Shown: positions 26,226 through 36,400, counted from the first letter of the stretch. The stretch: 64,000 nt of DNA from Streptococcus gallolyticus subsp. gallolyticus DSM 16831 (GCF_002000985.1 NZ_CP018822.1:576001-640000); one strand, 5' to 3'. The notes: generated by a model from the letters alone, not told the origin. Translations and numbers: made by a program.

Positions 26226-26804
26226 ATGAGAAAAGATATCTCTCCTGAAATGTACAATTACAATAAATTTCCTGGTCCGCAATTTGTGGTGTTCTCTGAC
26301 CGTGTCAAGAGTGATGATATTGAATTGTTAATTTTGGAAAATGAGAAGAATGCTTTTGATGCAACTGTTTTTAGTCAACGTTTTTCAGAAATTTTACTAA
26401 AATACGATTATATTGTCGGTGATTGGGGAAATGAACAGTTACGTTTGAAGGGATTTTACAAGGATGACCGAGATGTTAAGAAAACAAATCGCATCTCACG
26501 TCTAGACGATTACATTAAGGAATATTGTAATTTTGGTTGTGCTTATTTTGTGCTTGAAAATTTAGAGCCTCGTCGTGTTAAATCTGACGACGATAAGCCA
26601 ACGAAACGTCATAAATCACAAAAACGCTCATCACAGAAAAAGAAATCAGAACCTAAAAAATCTGACCGCTCGGCAAATAAACATTTTAAGAGCCAAAAAC
26701 GTAAAGATACAAAAGTACGTGGTGAACGTCAACAAAAACGAGAACAACAAAAAGAAATTCAATCGGCAAAAAAACAATTTGTGATTCGCCGAAAAGAGAA
26801 ATAG
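26226..26804 (+). CDS. YutD-like (DUF1027) protein with basic tail
   Basis: 192 residues. The first ~115 match the YutD/DUF1027 family (YDYIVGDWGNEQLRLKGFY, DYIKEYCNFGCAYFVLENLE). The remaining ~75 are an extremely Lys/Arg/Gln-rich, low-complexity tail, probably disordered and possibly RNA-binding. Function unknown; the family often neighbours rRNA or tRNA modification genes, as here with rlmN 21 bases downstream. Confidence 0.8.
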   Translation: MRKDISPEMYNYNKFPGPQFVVFSDRVKSDDIELLILENEKNAFDATVFSQRFSEILLKYDYIVGDWGNEQLRLKGFYKDDRDVKKTNRISRLDDYIKEYCNFGCAYFVLENLEPRRVKSDDDKPTKRHKSQKRSSQKKKSEPKKSDRSANKHFKSQKRKDTKVRGERQQKREQQKEIQSAKKQFVIRRKEK

Positions 26805-26825
26805 GAAGGATTTGGTATTTACAGA

Positions 26826-27932
26826 ATGCAAACAGAAACTAAGGACATGAAGCCCTCGATTTACGTTTTAACACGTGATGAATTGATTGAATGGGCAATC
26901 GAACACGGGGAAAAGAAATTCCGTGCGACACAAATTTGGGATTGGCTTTACCGTAAACGTGTCCAATCTTTTGAAGAAATGACAAACATCTCAAAAGATT
27001 TTATTGCTGTTTTGAATGAAAACTTCTGCGTGAATCCTTTGAAACAACGTGTGGTTCAAGAAGCTTCTGACGGAACAGTCAAATATTTGTTTGAATTGCC
27101 TGATGGCATGTTGATTGAAACAGTATTGATGCGCCAGCATTATGGCTTATCAGTCTGTGTGACATCACAAGTTGGTTGTAACATGGGGTGCTCATTCTGC
27201 GCTAGCGGATTGATTAAAAAACAGCGTGATTTGACAAGTGGCGAAATTACATCACAAATCATGATGGTACAAAAATATTTTGATGAACGTGGTCAAGATG
27301 AGCGTGTGAGTCACGTGGTTGTCATGGGAATTGGTGAACCATTTGACAATTACAACAATGTTTTACGCTTCCTACGTACGATTAATGATGACAATGGTTT
27401 AGCAATTGGTGCGCGTCATATTACGGTTTCAACATCAGGTTTAGCACATAAAATCCGTGATTTTGCCCACGAAAGCTTGCAAGTGAACCTTGCTGTGTCA
27501 CTTCACGCGCCAAACAACGAATTGCGTTCACAAATCATGCGTGTCAACCGTTCATTCCCGCTTGAAAAACTTTTTGCAGCGATTGAATATTACGTTGAAA
27601 CAACAAATCGTCGTGTGACATTTGAGTATATCATGCTAAATGAAGTCAATGATTTTCCAGAAAATGCGCAAGAATTGGCTGATTTGACGAAGAAAATCCG
27701 CAAGTTGTCTTATATTAACTTGATTCCGTACAACCCAGTATCAGAGCATGACCAATACAGCCGTTCAAGTAAAGAACGTGTGGCTGCTTTTTACGATGTT
27801 CTCAAGAAAAATGGGGTTAACTGTGTCGTTCGTCAAGAACACGGAACTGATATTGATGCAGCTTGTGGACAGTTGCGCTCAAATACTATGAAACGTGACC
27901 GTCAAAAAGCCGTTGCTGAAAAAACAAACTAA
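26826..27932 (+). CDS. rlmN: Dual-specificity 23S rRNA/tRNA adenine C2-methyltransferase
   Basis: A 368-residue radical-SAM enzyme. The cluster-binding CNMGCSFC motif is near residue 118, the GEPFDNYNN motif near residue 170, and the C-terminal cysteine region ([20 protein letters not shown]) holds the methyl-carrier cysteine. It methylates C2 of A2503 in 23S rRNA and A37 of some tRNAs. The stop overlaps the vanZ-like start (TAATG). Confidence 0.96.
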   Translation: MQTETKDMKPSIYVLTRDELIEWAIEHGEKKFRATQIWDWLYRKRVQSFEEMTNISKDFIAVLNENFCVNPLKQRVVQEASDGTVKYLFELPDGMLIETVLMRQHYGLSVCVTSQVGCNMGCSFCASGLIKKQRDLTSGEITSQIMMVQKYFDERGQDERVSHVVVMGIGEPFDNYNNVLRFLRTINDDNGLAIGARHITVSTSGLAHKIRDFAHESLQVNLAVSLHAPNNELRSQIMRVNRSFPLEKLFAAIEYYVETTNRRVTFEYIMLNEVNDFPENAQELADLTKKIRKLSYINLIPYNPVSEHDQYSRSSKERVAAFYDVLKKNGVNCVVRQEHGTDIDAACGQLRSNTMKRDRQKAVAEKTN

Positions 27933-28453
27933 TGATGTCAAGATTTTTGGATAAGACTGCTGAATTAACGCCACTGGGACATCGGATTATAAAGGTGCTT
28001 GTGGTTTTATACGCCATAGCCATTTGTTTGATGTGCTTTAGCCCACAAACGACCATTGATGGCATTGAAACACCAAATATCATTTATTACGGTCGTTTAC
28101 GTTTCTTGCTTGTGCCGTTTAACACGTTTGTTGGATTTAGCCAATTAGATGGATTTTTGGAGATTTTTTGGGTAATTGCGCAAAATGTGATGAATATTTT
28201 TCTGCTTTTTCCCTTAATGCTAGGGGTGGTAGCATTATGTCCAAAATTGAGAACATGGCAAAGAGCTACGTTATTGGCGTTTATTATCAGTCTTTGCATT
28301 GAAACTACGCAGCTTGTGGTGGATTTGCTGTACAATGCTAATCGTGTTTTTGAAATTGATGACCTTTGGACAAATACCTTGGGTGGTTTGCTAGCCTTTT
28401 TAGCTTATCAGTGGTTTGTCAAACGATATCAGAAATATCAAAGAGAAAATTAG
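27932..28453 (+). CDS. VanZ-family membrane protein
   Basis: A 173-residue protein with about four or five membrane segments and VanZ landmarks: the LVPFNTF loop, ETTQLVVDLLYNANRVFEIDDLWTNTLGG, in which the acidic and Asn residues typical of the family are present. VanZ proteins include one that raises teicoplanin resistance; the cellular role is generally unknown. The start overlaps the rlmN stop, so it is translationally coupled. A terminator follows. Confidence 0.85.
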   Translation: MMSRFLDKTAELTPLGHRIIKVLVVLYAIAICLMCFSPQTTIDGIETPNIIYYGRLRFLLVPFNTFVGFSQLDGFLEIFWVIAQNVMNIFLLFPLMLGVVALCPKLRTWQRATLLAFIISLCIETTQLVVDLLYNANRVFEIDDLWTNTLGGLLAFLAYQWFVKRYQKYQREN

Positions 28454-28458
28454 GTTAT

Positions 28459-28508
28459 AAAGAGTGAGATGACTATTTTCCAATGAATAGTTGTCTTGCT
28501 CTTTTATT
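28459..28508 (+). terminator. Terminator of the nucleotidase-yutD-rlmN-vanZ operon
   Basis: A ~19-bp stem, AAAGAG...GACTATT with AATAGTTGTC...CTCTTT, loop TTCCAATG, then TTATT. Confidence 0.78.
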
Positions 28509-28575
28509 ATTGAAGTCGTGTTTTAGTTTGCGTGGTGTGAGATAATGCTAAGATGAGTTGAAGAGGAAATATAAC

Positions 28576-28606
28576 TTGACTTGGAGTTTACTCCAAGGTG
28601 TATAAT
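28576..28606 (+). promoter_or_regulatory. MerR-type promoter and operator
   Basis: TTGACT (28576-28581) and TATAAT (28601-28606) are 19 bp apart. The overlong spacer holds a perfect dyad, CTTGGAGT-TT-ACTCCAAG (28580-28597). The 19-bp spacer with centred dyad is the signature of promoters untwisted by MerR-family activators. No MerR-family gene is in the window. Confidence 0.8.
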
Positions 28607-28627
28607 AGCAGCTAGAAAGCAGGTTTT

Positions 28628-30373
28628 ATGAAAATTATAAAAGATCTCTGGTGGTTTTTTCGTCAGGAGAAAAGGCGCTATCTTATTGGGATTATTTCTC
28701 TGAGTTTGGTGGCGGTTTTAAACCTTATTCCACCTAAAGTTATGGGAACAGTTATCGACCGTGTGACGGCGGGCGATTTAACACACTCTGAATTACTATT
28801 AAATTTATTGTGGCTAGTCTTATCAGCAGTTGCCATGTATTTTTTGCGTTACATTTGGCGCATGTACATTTTTGGAACGTCTTATCGTTTGGGGCAAATT
28901 ATGCGTTTTAGGCTTTTTGACCATTTCACAAAAATGTCACCGAGTTTTTATCAAAAATACCGAACAGGTGATTTGATGGCGCATGCAACGAATGATATTA
29001 ATGCCTTGACACGTTTAGCTGGTGGTGGTGTGATGTCAGCAGTTGATGCCACGATTACAGCCATGGTAACCTTAATTACCATGTTTTTTACGATTTCTTG
29101 GCAAATGACCTTGGTTGCCATTATTCCGTTGCCGTTCATGGCTTATGCAACCAGTCGTTTAGGACGTCAAACGCACAAGGCGTTTAGTCAATCTCAAGCG
29201 GCTTTTTCAGAGCTTAATAACAAGGTTCAAGAGTCGGTTTCTGGTATCAAGGTGACTAAATCTTTTGGTTATCAAGATGATGAGTTACAGTCTTTCCAAG
29301 AGACCAATGAAATGACTTTCAAGAAAAATATGACGACCATGAAGTATGATGTCATGTTTGACCCTTTGGTGCTTTTATTTATCGGAGCAAGCTATGTGTT
29401 AACGTTATTTATGGGAGCAATCATGGTTGCGGCTGGTCATGTGACGGTCGGTAGTCTGGTAACGTTTATTACTTACTTAGATATGCTTGTCTGGCCTTTG
29501 ATGGCGATTGGTTTTTTATTCAATATGGTGCAACGTGGATCGGTTTCCTATGAGCGAATTAGTCAACTATTGCAACAAGAATCAGATGTTAAAGAAGCCG
29601 AAAATCCACTCCCAACGATTAAAAATGGGCGTTTGGTTTACGATATCGATGCTTTTCACTATGAAAATGAAGAAACGCTTGCGGATATTCATTTTGCGCT
29701 TGAACAAGGTCAGACTTTGGGCTTAGTTGGGCAAACAGGTTCTGGAAAGACAACTTTAATTCGCTTGCTACTGCGGGAATATGATTTGCAAGAGGGACAA
29801 ATCACGCTTGACGGGCATGATATTAGAGAATATCGATTGGCTGATTTACGTCGCTTGATTGGCTATGTTCCCCAAGACCAATTTTTATTTGCGACGAGTA
29901 TTTTAGAAAATATTCGTTTTGGGAATCCGAAAAGCTCTTTGGCGCAGGTTGAAGCAGCGGCTAAATTAGCAAGGGTTTATGACGATATTGTAGCAATGCC
30001 TGACGGTTTTGAGACAGTGATTGGTGAAAAGGGTGTCAGTTTGTCTGGTGGGCAAAAGCAACGTATTGCCATGAGTCGTGCCATGATTCTTGACCCTGAT
30101 ATTTTGATTTTAGATGATTCTCTTTCAGCGGTTGATGCCAAGACCGAGCATGCGATTATTGAAAATCTTAAAGAAACACGGCAGAATAAGTCAACGATTA
30201 TCACGGCGCATCGTTTAAGTGCAGTGGTTCATGCTGATTTGATTTTGGTGCTGCAAGACGGGCATATTATTGAGCGTGGTCGTCACGAGGAACTTATTGA
30301 ACAAGGTGGTTGGTACGCTGATACCTATGAAGCTCAACAATTAGAAATGGAAGGAGATGCTGATGAAGAATAA
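28628..30373 (+). CDS. ABC exporter, heterodimer subunit with degenerate ATP site
   Basis: A 581-residue half-transporter: six membrane helices in the first ~320 residues, then an ATPase domain with Walker A GQTGSGKTT (~368), signature LSGGQKQ (~472) and Walker B ILILDDS (~491). The residue after Walker B is Asp instead of the catalytic Glu, marking this as the non-canonical half of a heterodimeric exporter such as LmrCD/EfrAB/PatAB/TM287-288. It overlaps the partner gene by 17 bp. Probably exports drugs or lipophilic compounds. Expression is likely induced through the MerR-type promoter just upstream. Confidence 0.88.
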   Translation: MKIIKDLWWFFRQEKRRYLIGIISLSLVAVLNLIPPKVMGTVIDRVTAGDLTHSELLLNLLWLVLSAVAMYFLRYIWRMYIFGTSYRLGQIMRFRLFDHFTKMSPSFYQKYRTGDLMAHATNDINALTRLAGGGVMSAVDATITAMVTLITMFFTISWQMTLVAIIPLPFMAYATSRLGRQTHKAFSQSQAAFSELNNKVQESVSGIKVTKSFGYQDDELQSFQETNEMTFKKNMTTMKYDVMFDPLVLLFIGASYVLTLFMGAIMVAAGHVTVGSLVTFITYLDMLVWPLMAIGFLFNMVQRGSVSYERISQLLQQESDVKEAENPLPTIKNGRLVYDIDAFHYENEETLADIHFALEQGQTLGLVGQTGSGKTTLIRLLLREYDLQEGQITLDGHDIREYRLADLRRLIGYVPQDQFLFATSILENIRFGNPKSSLAQVEAAAKLARVYDDIVAMPDGFETVIGEKGVSLSGGQKQRIAMSRAMILDPDILILDDSLSAVDAKTEHAIIENLKETRQNKSTIITAHRLSAVVHADLILVLQDGHIIERGRHEELIEQGGWYADTYEAQQLEMEGDADEE

Positions 30374-32108
30374 TGCAAATCAATGGCGGGTTTTTAAGCG
30401 TCTCATGAGCTATCTCAAACCATATAAATTTTTAACAATCTTGGCTTTAGCTTTGCTATTGTTGACGACGGTGGTAAGAAGTGTCATTCCTTTGATTGCT
30501 TCTTACTTTATCGACCATTTTTTGACTGATATGAATCAGACAGCCATGTTGATTTTGGTTGGTTATTATCTCATGTATGTCTTGCAGACGATTATCCAAT
30601 ATTTAGGGAATTTCTATTTTGCGCGTGTGTCATACAGCGTTGTCCGAGACATTCGTCGAGATGCCTTTGCCAATATGGAAAAACTGGGAATGGCTTATTT
30701 TGACCAGACGCCAGCAGGTTCGATTGTGTCGCGTTTGACCAATGATACGGAAGCTGTCAGTGATATGTTTTCAGGGATTTTGTCTAGTTTTATTTCAGCG
30801 ATTTTCATTTTCACGGTAACGTTATTGACCATGTTAAGATTGAACGCTGTTTTGACGGGCTGGGTTGCCATTTTTCTCCCCTTTATTTTTATTTTGGTTA
30901 ATCTTTATCGTAAGAAGTCGGTTGCAGTCATTGAAAAGACACGTGCTTTGTTGTCGGATATTAACAGTAAACTTTCTGAGAGTATTGAAGGGATACGTAT
31001 CATTCAATCTTTTAGTCAAGAGGACCGTTTGAAAGACGAATTTGAAGCGATTAATGAGGAGCATGTGCTCTATGCTAATCGTTCCATGGCGTTAGATAGT
31101 CTTTTTCTTCGCCCAGCTATGTCGCTGTTAAAACTCCTTGCTTATGCTATTTTAATGGCTTATTTTGGTTTTCGTGGCATGGAAATTGGGATTTCAGCAG
31201 GGTTAATGTACGCTTTCATTCAGTATGTTAATCGATTATTTGACCCTTTGATTGAAGTGACGCAGAATTTTTCAACGCTACAAACGTCAATGGTTTCAGC
31301 TGGTCGTGTGTTTGATTTGATTGATGAACGGCAGTACGAACCTGAACAGAAAAATGGCGAAGCAACCGTGCAAGCTGGGAATATTGAATTTAAAAATGTC
31401 AGCTTTTCTTATGACGGTGAACGCCAAATTTTAGATAATATCTCATTTAAGGTAAATCAAGGCGAAACGATTGCCTTTGTTGGCTCGACAGGTTCTGGCA
31501 AATCATCGATTATCAATGTTTTCATGCGCTTTTATGAATTTCAGTCTGGAGAAGTTTTGCTTGACGGCGTTGATATTCGTGAGTATCCTAAAGAAGAGTT
31601 GCGCCGTAATATCGGTCTCGTTTTGCAAGACCCTTTCTTATATCATGGTACAATTAAGTCCAATATCAAGATGTATCAGGATATTTCAGACGAAGCTGTT
31701 CAAGCCGCTGCGGCATTTGTAGATGCTGACCAATTCATTCAAAAATTACCTGAAAAATACGAGACAAAAGTCACCGAACGTGGTTCGAGTTTTTCAACAG
31801 GGCAACGTCAATTATTAGCCTTTGCAAGAACCGTGGCTAGTCAGCCTAAAATCCTTATCCTTGATGAAGCGACAGCCAACATTGATTCTGAAACTGAAAC
31901 CATTGTTCAAGAATCATTGAAAAAAATGCGCCAAGGTCGGACAACGATTGCTATTGCGCACCGTTTGTCAACGATTCAAGATGCTAATTGCATTTACGTG
32001 CTGGACAAAGGCAAGATTATCGAATCTGGCAGTCATGACGAACTCCTTAGCCAAAAAGGCACTTACTATCGCATGTATCAATTACAAGCAGGCATGATGG
32101 AAAACTAA
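30357..32108 (+). CDS. ABC exporter, heterodimer subunit with canonical ATPase
   Basis: 583 residues: a six-helix exporter domain and an ATPase domain with Walker A GSTGSGKSS (~375), signature FSTGQRQ (~478) and Walker B KILILDEAT with the catalytic Glu intact, plus the H-loop IAIAHRLSTI. This is the catalytic partner of the preceding subunit; together they make one composite active site, as in LmrD/EfrB-type pairs. The two genes overlap, giving 1:1 coupling. Transcript end is probably the hairpin in the repeat at 32246-32329. Confidence 0.88.
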   Translation: MLMKNNANQWRVFKRLMSYLKPYKFLTILALALLLLTTVVRSVIPLIASYFIDHFLTDMNQTAMLILVGYYLMYVLQTIIQYLGNFYFARVSYSVVRDIRRDAFANMEKLGMAYFDQTPAGSIVSRLTNDTEAVSDMFSGILSSFISAIFIFTVTLLTMLRLNAVLTGWVAIFLPFIFILVNLYRKKSVAVIEKTRALLSDINSKLSESIEGIRIIQSFSQEDRLKDEFEAINEEHVLYANRSMALDSLFLRPAMSLLKLLAYAILMAYFGFRGMEIGISAGLMYAFIQYVNRLFDPLIEVTQNFSTLQTSMVSAGRVFDLIDERQYEPEQKNGEATVQAGNIEFKNVSFSYDGERQILDNISFKVNQGETIAFVGSTGSGKSSIINVFMRFYEFQSGEVLLDGVDIREYPKEELRRNIGLVLQDPFLYHGTIKSNIKMYQDISDEAVQAAAAFVDADQFIQKLPEKYETKVTERGSSFSTGQRQLLAFARTVASQPKILILDEATANIDSETETIVQESLKKMRQGRTTIAIAHRLSTIQDANCIYVLDKGKIIESGSHDELLSQKGTYYRMYQLQAGMMEN

Positions 32109-32245
32109 GGGAGTGAGACAAATGAAGTCTCCAGTGGAGACTTTATTCATGAGTCTAAAAAGCAAAAAGCGAAGTTTCGCAGAAACTTGATTTTCAGCAA
32201 GTCTTAATTTCTTGTTGCTGACCTAAAACGGTCTATCCCCAGATT

Positions 32246-32329
32246 GTTGAAGTCCAAACCACTGCGTCTTGTAAATAATAACTATGTAAACAAAGAAGCT
32301 GAGCACTTTTTGTCCCAGCTTCTTTTTTA
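32246..32329 (+). repeat. Interspersed repeat (copy 1) ending in a terminator
   Basis: Bases from GTTGAAGTCCAAACCACTG to the T6 at 32328 match, in reverse complement, bases 59741-59814, with partial copies at 332-372 and 62174-62214. Its end is a terminator hairpin, GAAGCTGAG (32295-32303)/CCCAGCTTC (32314-32322)+T6. The rest of the 333-bp gap (32109-32441) holds two further hairpins (AGTCTCC-AGT-GGAGACT and GCGAAGTTTCGC) and the promoter region of the next operon. Confidence 0.65.
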
Positions 32330-32441
32330 GTCTCCAAAACATGACAAAAGTCATGTGATGTTATGACATTATGAGCTAAAAAGCTTGGCTATTTTTTCAT
32401 AAAATAAATTTATCACAGATGAGAAAATTGGAGATAATGAA

Positions 32442-33319
32442 ATGATAACAGTTGAGAATTTATCTAAAACAATTAAAGGAAAGCCGATTTTGCAAGATAT
32501 TTCCTTTGAAGTAGGTGCTGGAGATTGTGTGGCATTGATTGGTCCTAATGGCCTGGCAAAACAACCTTGATGTCATGCTTGTTAGGTGATTTGAAAATCA
32601 GCAAAGGAAAGATAGTCATCAATGCTTTAGCACCGAAAAGTCAGCAATTAAAAGAAATCGTCGCCGTGTTACCACAGGAAAATCGTTTGCCGCAAAAGTT
32701 AAGAGTGTCTGAACTCATTGAATTTTTCAAGTCCATTGCCAAGACACCTTTAGCAGACCAAGAAATTGATAAGATTTTACAATTTAGCGAGGAACAAAAA
32801 GCACAATTGACAGAGAAATTGTCTGGTGGACAAAAACGCTTATTAGCATTTGCCTTATGCCTCATTAGCCAACCAAAAATTCTTTTCTTAGACGAACCAA
32901 CGGCAGCAATGGATACCTCAACACGTCAGCATTTTTGGCAGATTATCCAAAGTCTGAAAGCAAAGGGCGTAACGATTTTTTATTCGAGCCATTATATTGA
33001 AGAAGTGGAACATACGGCAGAACGCATTTTGGTCTTGCATCATGGAAAATTGCTGCGTGATACGACACCGTTTGCCATGCGAGAAGCTGAACACGAAAAA
33101 CAGTTGACTTTACCAAAAAACTTTTTGTCGATAGTGGAAAAATTACCACATATTGATAATATTGAACTGAAAAACGACACGGTGACATTCATGACTAAAG
33201 AAATTGATAGTGTCTGGCAGAAATTGCAAGAGCAAGGTTGTCAGATTGCCGATATTGAAATTCAAAATAAAACGTTATTAAACACATTGTTTGACCAAAC
33301 ACAGGAGGATGAAAAATGA
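32442..33319 (+). pseudogene. ABC transporter ATPase, frameshifted in its P-loop
   Basis: ATG 32442 (after GGAG) reads MITVENLSKTIKGKPILQDI... up to IGPNG, then leaves frame and stops at 32570. A second frame from ~32553 continues without break to 33319, with LSGGQKRLLAFALCL and ILFLDEPTAAMD. One missing base after 32552 explains it: restoring it would give GPNGAGKTT. The ~290-residue ATPase would energise the permease encoded next, and an internal ATG at 32570 cannot give a working Walker A. Either the operon is inactive in this strain or this is a sequencing error. The downstream genes look intact. Confidence 0.85.
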
Positions 33320-34047
33320 TTGCTTTATTGAAAATTGAATGGATTAAAACATGGCGTTTTTGGATGACCTTTGTTTTGTCGATTGGTATGCCTGTTTTCT
33401 TTTTCTTGTTTTTCTCAGGTATGGAACTGTCGTCGAATCCTGAAGAACAAAAAGAGCTTGTGACAGCTTATATGCTGACAATGACTGCTTTTTCTATGTC
33501 AAGTTTTGGATTTTTCTCATTTCCAGCTATGCTTGTTGAGGATAAAACAAGCTATTGGTTGACTTATATTGAACATTCTTCTGTTCCTATTTGGCAGTAT
33601 TATTTGGCAAAAGTGATTCGTGTTTTGTTTTGCTTCTTACTTTCTATCGTGGCGACTTTTTTATTTGGAGCTATTTTCCGCGGGGTGAGCATGCCACTTA
33701 GTCGTTGGTTTGGAGCAGGTGCTTTGTTATTAGTATCAAGTTTTCTTTTCTTAGCATTTGGGCTATTGATTTCACAAATTAAATCACAACAATTAATGAC
33801 GATTGTCGGAGATATTTCTTTTATTGGTTTAGCCATTATCGGTGGTTCATGGATGCCAATTGAGAATTTCCCAGACTGGATGCAAAAGATTTCTAAAGTA
33901 ACACCAGTTTATCATGTGAATCAATTGGTGACACAGTTTGCTCAAAAAGGAGAGGTAAACGGCAAGTCCTTGATTATCATACTCGGCTATGTCATAATAA
34001 TAGCAGCATTAGCGCTTATGATTAAGAATAAAACTGAGGTTAAATGA
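33316..34047 (+). CDS. ABC-2 type permease
   Basis: A 243-residue membrane protein with six predicted helices and the ABC-2 pattern (SFLFLAFGLLISQIKSQQLM, then the IIGGSWMPIENFPDWMQ loop). It starts four bases inside the ATPase gene end and overlaps the histidine kinase start, so the four genes form one coupled operon. Such ATPase-permease-DesK/NarL-type kinase-regulator operons usually sense and export membrane-active compounds. Its partner ATPase is frameshifted. Confidence 0.85.
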   Translation: MIALLKIEWIKTWRFWMTFVLSIGMPVFFFLFFSGMELSSNPEEQKELVTAYMLTMTAFSMSSFGFFSFPAMLVEDKTSYWLTYIEHSSVPIWQYYLAKVIRVLFCFLLSIVATFLFGAIFRGVSMPLSRWFGAGALLLVSSFLFLAFGLLISQIKSQQLMTIVGDISFIGLAIIGGSWMPIENFPDWMQKISKVTPVYHVNQLVTQFAQKGEVNGKSLIIILGYVIIIAALALMIKNKTEVK

Positions 34048-35135
34048 TGTTGAAAAGAATTAGGGGCATTCATCCGTTATTTTATATGCCATTAGCATTC
34101 CTAGCATTCCCCGTTTTAGGGGTATTCTTTTTTGATTACCCAACTTGGACACTTGGGATAACTTTTCTGTTTTTACTAAGCTATTTATTTCTCACACATT
34201 TTGAAGAAAATATCCTAACAAACCTTTGCTGGATTTTTATGCTACTTTATGTTGTTTATATGACCATTTATGTAGATGGTGGCATGATGTGGTTTACCTT
34301 TTATTTTAATAGTTTGCTAGTTTTTCGATTTCAAGATAACTACGCTTCCTTTCGATTTCTCGCTTATGATTTAGCAATGCTGTTTATGACTATTGCTGGT
34401 GTCAGTTTGGCAGATGACTTATCGTCACAGGTAATGATTTTTTTGGTTCCTGTTGTCAATTATGGCATTTTAGTTTATTGGATGGATGATCGAAAAAATG
34501 AAATTCAACGAAAAGCAATCATGGAAAAGAATAGCACTATTAATCTTTTATTGGCTGAAAATGAGCGAAACCGTATTGGGCGTGATTTGCATGATACTTT
34601 GGGGCACGTTTTTGCGGCAATGACCTTAAAAACAGAATTAGCACTCAAGCAATTGGAAAAAGGCAAATATGACCTTGTCAAAAAAGAGTTGGAAGAATTG
34701 AATCAAACCAGCCGTTCTTCCATGCATGATGTCAGAAACATTGTCAATAATCTCAAATTCAGAACGGTGAGCGAAGAGATTGAGCATTTGAATGAGTTTT
34801 TTGCTATGACAGATATTGATTATCAGCTGCAAAATGATTTGAATGTGGAAGCCATGGCACCCTTGATGCAGTCAAGTATCGGTATGATTTTGCGTGAATT
34901 AAGCAATAATGTTATCAAGCACAGCCAAGCGCAAACTTGCCGTATTCACCTTTTTGAAAACCAAGAAAAATTAGTGATGACCATTACAGATGATGGAGTT
35001 GGTTTTGACGACTTAACAGGAAATGAATTAAAATCCATTCGTGACCGTTTGCTGTTGGTCAAGGGAGATGTGGAGATTTTATCCCAAGTTAAACCAACCA
35101 TGATTCAAGTTAGTATCAGTTCAAAGGAGAATTAA
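34044..35135 (+). CDS. Sensor histidine kinase, DesK/HisKA_3 type
   Basis: A 363-residue protein: about five N-terminal membrane helices, a coiled-coil linker, a HisKA_3 dimerisation domain with phospho-acceptor His in RDLHDTLGH (~residue 179), and an HATPase_c domain with N-box [10 protein letters not shown] and G-box DDGVGF. It phosphorylates the response regulator encoded next. Its stop is one base before that gene's ATG. Linked to an ABC system, so probably senses what that transporter handles. Confidence 0.9.
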   Translation: MMLKRIRGIHPLFYMPLAFLAFPVLGVFFFDYPTWTLGITFLFLLSYLFLTHFEENILTNLCWIFMLLYVVYMTIYVDGGMMWFTFYFNSLLVFRFQDNYASFRFLAYDLAMLFMTIAGVSLADDLSSQVMIFLVPVVNYGILVYWMDDRKNEIQRKAIMEKNSTINLLLAENERNRIGRDLHDTLGHVFAAMTLKTELALKQLEKGKYDLVKKELEELNQTSRSSMHDVRNIVNNLKFRTVSEEIEHLNEFFAMTDIDYQLQNDLNVEAMAPLMQSSIGMILRELSNNVIKHSQAQTCRIHLFENQEKLVMTITDDGVGFDDLTGNELKSIRDRLLLVKGDVEILSQVKPTMIQVSISSKEN

Positions 35136-35136
35136 G

Positions 35137-35733
35137 ATGAAATTGTTAGTTGCCGAGGACCAATCCATGTTGCGAGACGCACTGTGCCAATTGCTTCTTA
35201 TGGAAGATGATGTTGATGAGATTTTGCAAGCAGGAGATGGCGCGCAAGCTATTGGCATATTGCAAGTGGAAAATGTTGATGTGGCTATCCTTGATGTGGA
35301 AATGCCGAAAAAATCAGGTCTGGATGTTTTGGAATGGATTCGAAAACATAAGGAAATGAAAGTGATTATTGTGACCACGTTTAAGCGCGTGGGCTATTTT
35401 GAACGAGCCGTTAAGGCAGGTGTTGACGCTTATGTCCTAAAAGATCGCTCAACATCAGAACTCATGACGACCATTCACACGGTGCTTGCCGGGAAAAAGG
35501 AATACTCACCAGAGCTCATGGAAACCATGATGACCCAAGATAACCCACTTAGCCAACAAGAAAAACGCATATTACAATTAATATCACTTGGCAAAACAAA
35601 CCAAGAAATCGCTGATACCCTTTACCTCTCAAACGGAACTGTCCGAAATTACATCTCATCTATCCTTAACAAATTATCCGCCAACAACCGCGTAGAAGCC
35701 ACAAGAATCGCCGAAGAACACGGATGGGTGTAG
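35137..35733 (+). CDS. Response regulator, NarL/LuxR type
   Basis: A 198-residue regulator with a receiver domain (acidic pocket E7/D8, phospho-acceptor Asp53 in AILDVEMP, Lys in VLKDRS) and a C-terminal LuxR helix-turn-helix ([20 protein letters not shown]). Partner of the upstream DesK-like kinase; probably controls its own ABC operon. GGAG ribosome site in the kinase end. Confidence 0.92.
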   Translation: MKLLVAEDQSMLRDALCQLLLMEDDVDEILQAGDGAQAIGILQVENVDVAILDVEMPKKSGLDVLEWIRKHKEMKVIIVTTFKRVGYFERAVKAGVDAYVLKDRSTSELMTTIHTVLAGKKEYSPELMETMMTQDNPLSQQEKRILQLISLGKTNQEIADTLYLSNGTVRNYISSILNKLSANNRVEATRIAEEHGWV

Positions 35734-35803
35734 GGGGAAATGAAAACTTATCCAATACTGCTAAGCTAGCAGATAATAGTATTTGGTTTATTTGTGAATA
35801 GAA

Positions 35804-35840
35804 AAATCCCTTGTAAGCTTAAGCTTACAAGGGATTTATG
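35804..35840. terminator. Perfect palindromic terminator between convergent units
   Basis: Bases 35804-35837 are a perfect inverted repeat with 17-base arms (AAATCCCTTGTAAGCTT and its complement) and no separate loop. It lies between the response regulator and the oppositely oriented esxA and would work on both strands. Confidence 0.75.
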
Positions 35841-35931
35841 TTAGAGTACAAATGTTGTGATAAAGGTGGTTATATTCAACGACATTGCATTGAAAATCTC
35901 CCATTTCACCTTTAAGCAGAAAACTTGAAAA

Positions 35932-36225
35932 TTAGTTAAGTCCAAATGAAGCAGAGTCTTGTGCATCACGTTCTGCAACAGTTTCAGCATAATTGTTCAA
36001 TTGTTGATTGATGCTTGCAAGTAATTCTTCAAATTTTTGAACTTGAGTATAAAGCTGATTGTATTGTTCAAGATAAGCGTTGAAAGCTTGACCTTTCCAT
36101 TCTTCAGCAATTTGGCTATTCATGCTGTTAACAGATTGAATAGCTTGCTCAATTTGTTCTTTAGAACGTGTGTAGACTTGAGCTTGTTCCTTAAGTTGTT
36201 CTGGCGTTACGCTAATAGCGGTCAT
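35932..36225 (-). CDS. esxA: EsxA, WXG100 type VII secretion substrate
   Basis: A 97-residue helical hairpin with the WKG turn (EEWKGQAFNAYLEQY, Trp near residue 43) and a C-terminal helix carrying YAETVAERD, resembling the YxxxD/E export signal. EsxA dimers are exported by the EssC machine and are needed for the system to work. The gene has its own promoter (TTTACA-16-TATAAT, minus strand of 36259-36286) and AAAGGAG site. It is divergent from the rest of the locus, whereas in most type VIIb loci esxA leads the operon. Confidence 0.95.
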   Translation of the reverse strand: MTAISVTPEQLKEQAQVYTRSKEQIEQAIQSVNSMNSQIAEEWKGQAFNAYLEQYNQLYTQVQKFEELLASINQQLNNYAETVAERDAQDSASFGLN

Positions 36226-36258
36226 AAAAATCTCCTTTAAATTTTATTTTTTTATAAA

Positions 36259-36286
36259 ATTATACCGTTTTATTTTTATTTGTAAA
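36259..36286 (-). promoter_or_regulatory. esxA promoter
   Basis: Minus strand: TTTACA (36281-36286), 16-bp spacer, TATAAT (36259-36264), about 25 bases before the esxA ribosome site. Confidence 0.7.
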
Positions 36287-36370
36287 GTATTTAGTCAAAA
36301 AATAATATTTAATTTTCGAATTTAGCAAGTTTTTTTAGTTAAAAATAGCCCATTATATGCGATTTGGGTA

Positions 36371-36400
36371 TTGGTATGTTGCTAAAAAAAATGGTATAAT
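36371..36400 (+). promoter_or_regulatory. Promoter of the T7SS core operon
   Basis: TTGGTA (36371-36376), 18-bp spacer and TATAAT (36395-36400) preceded by TGG, an extended -10. It precedes essA. Confidence 0.68.
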
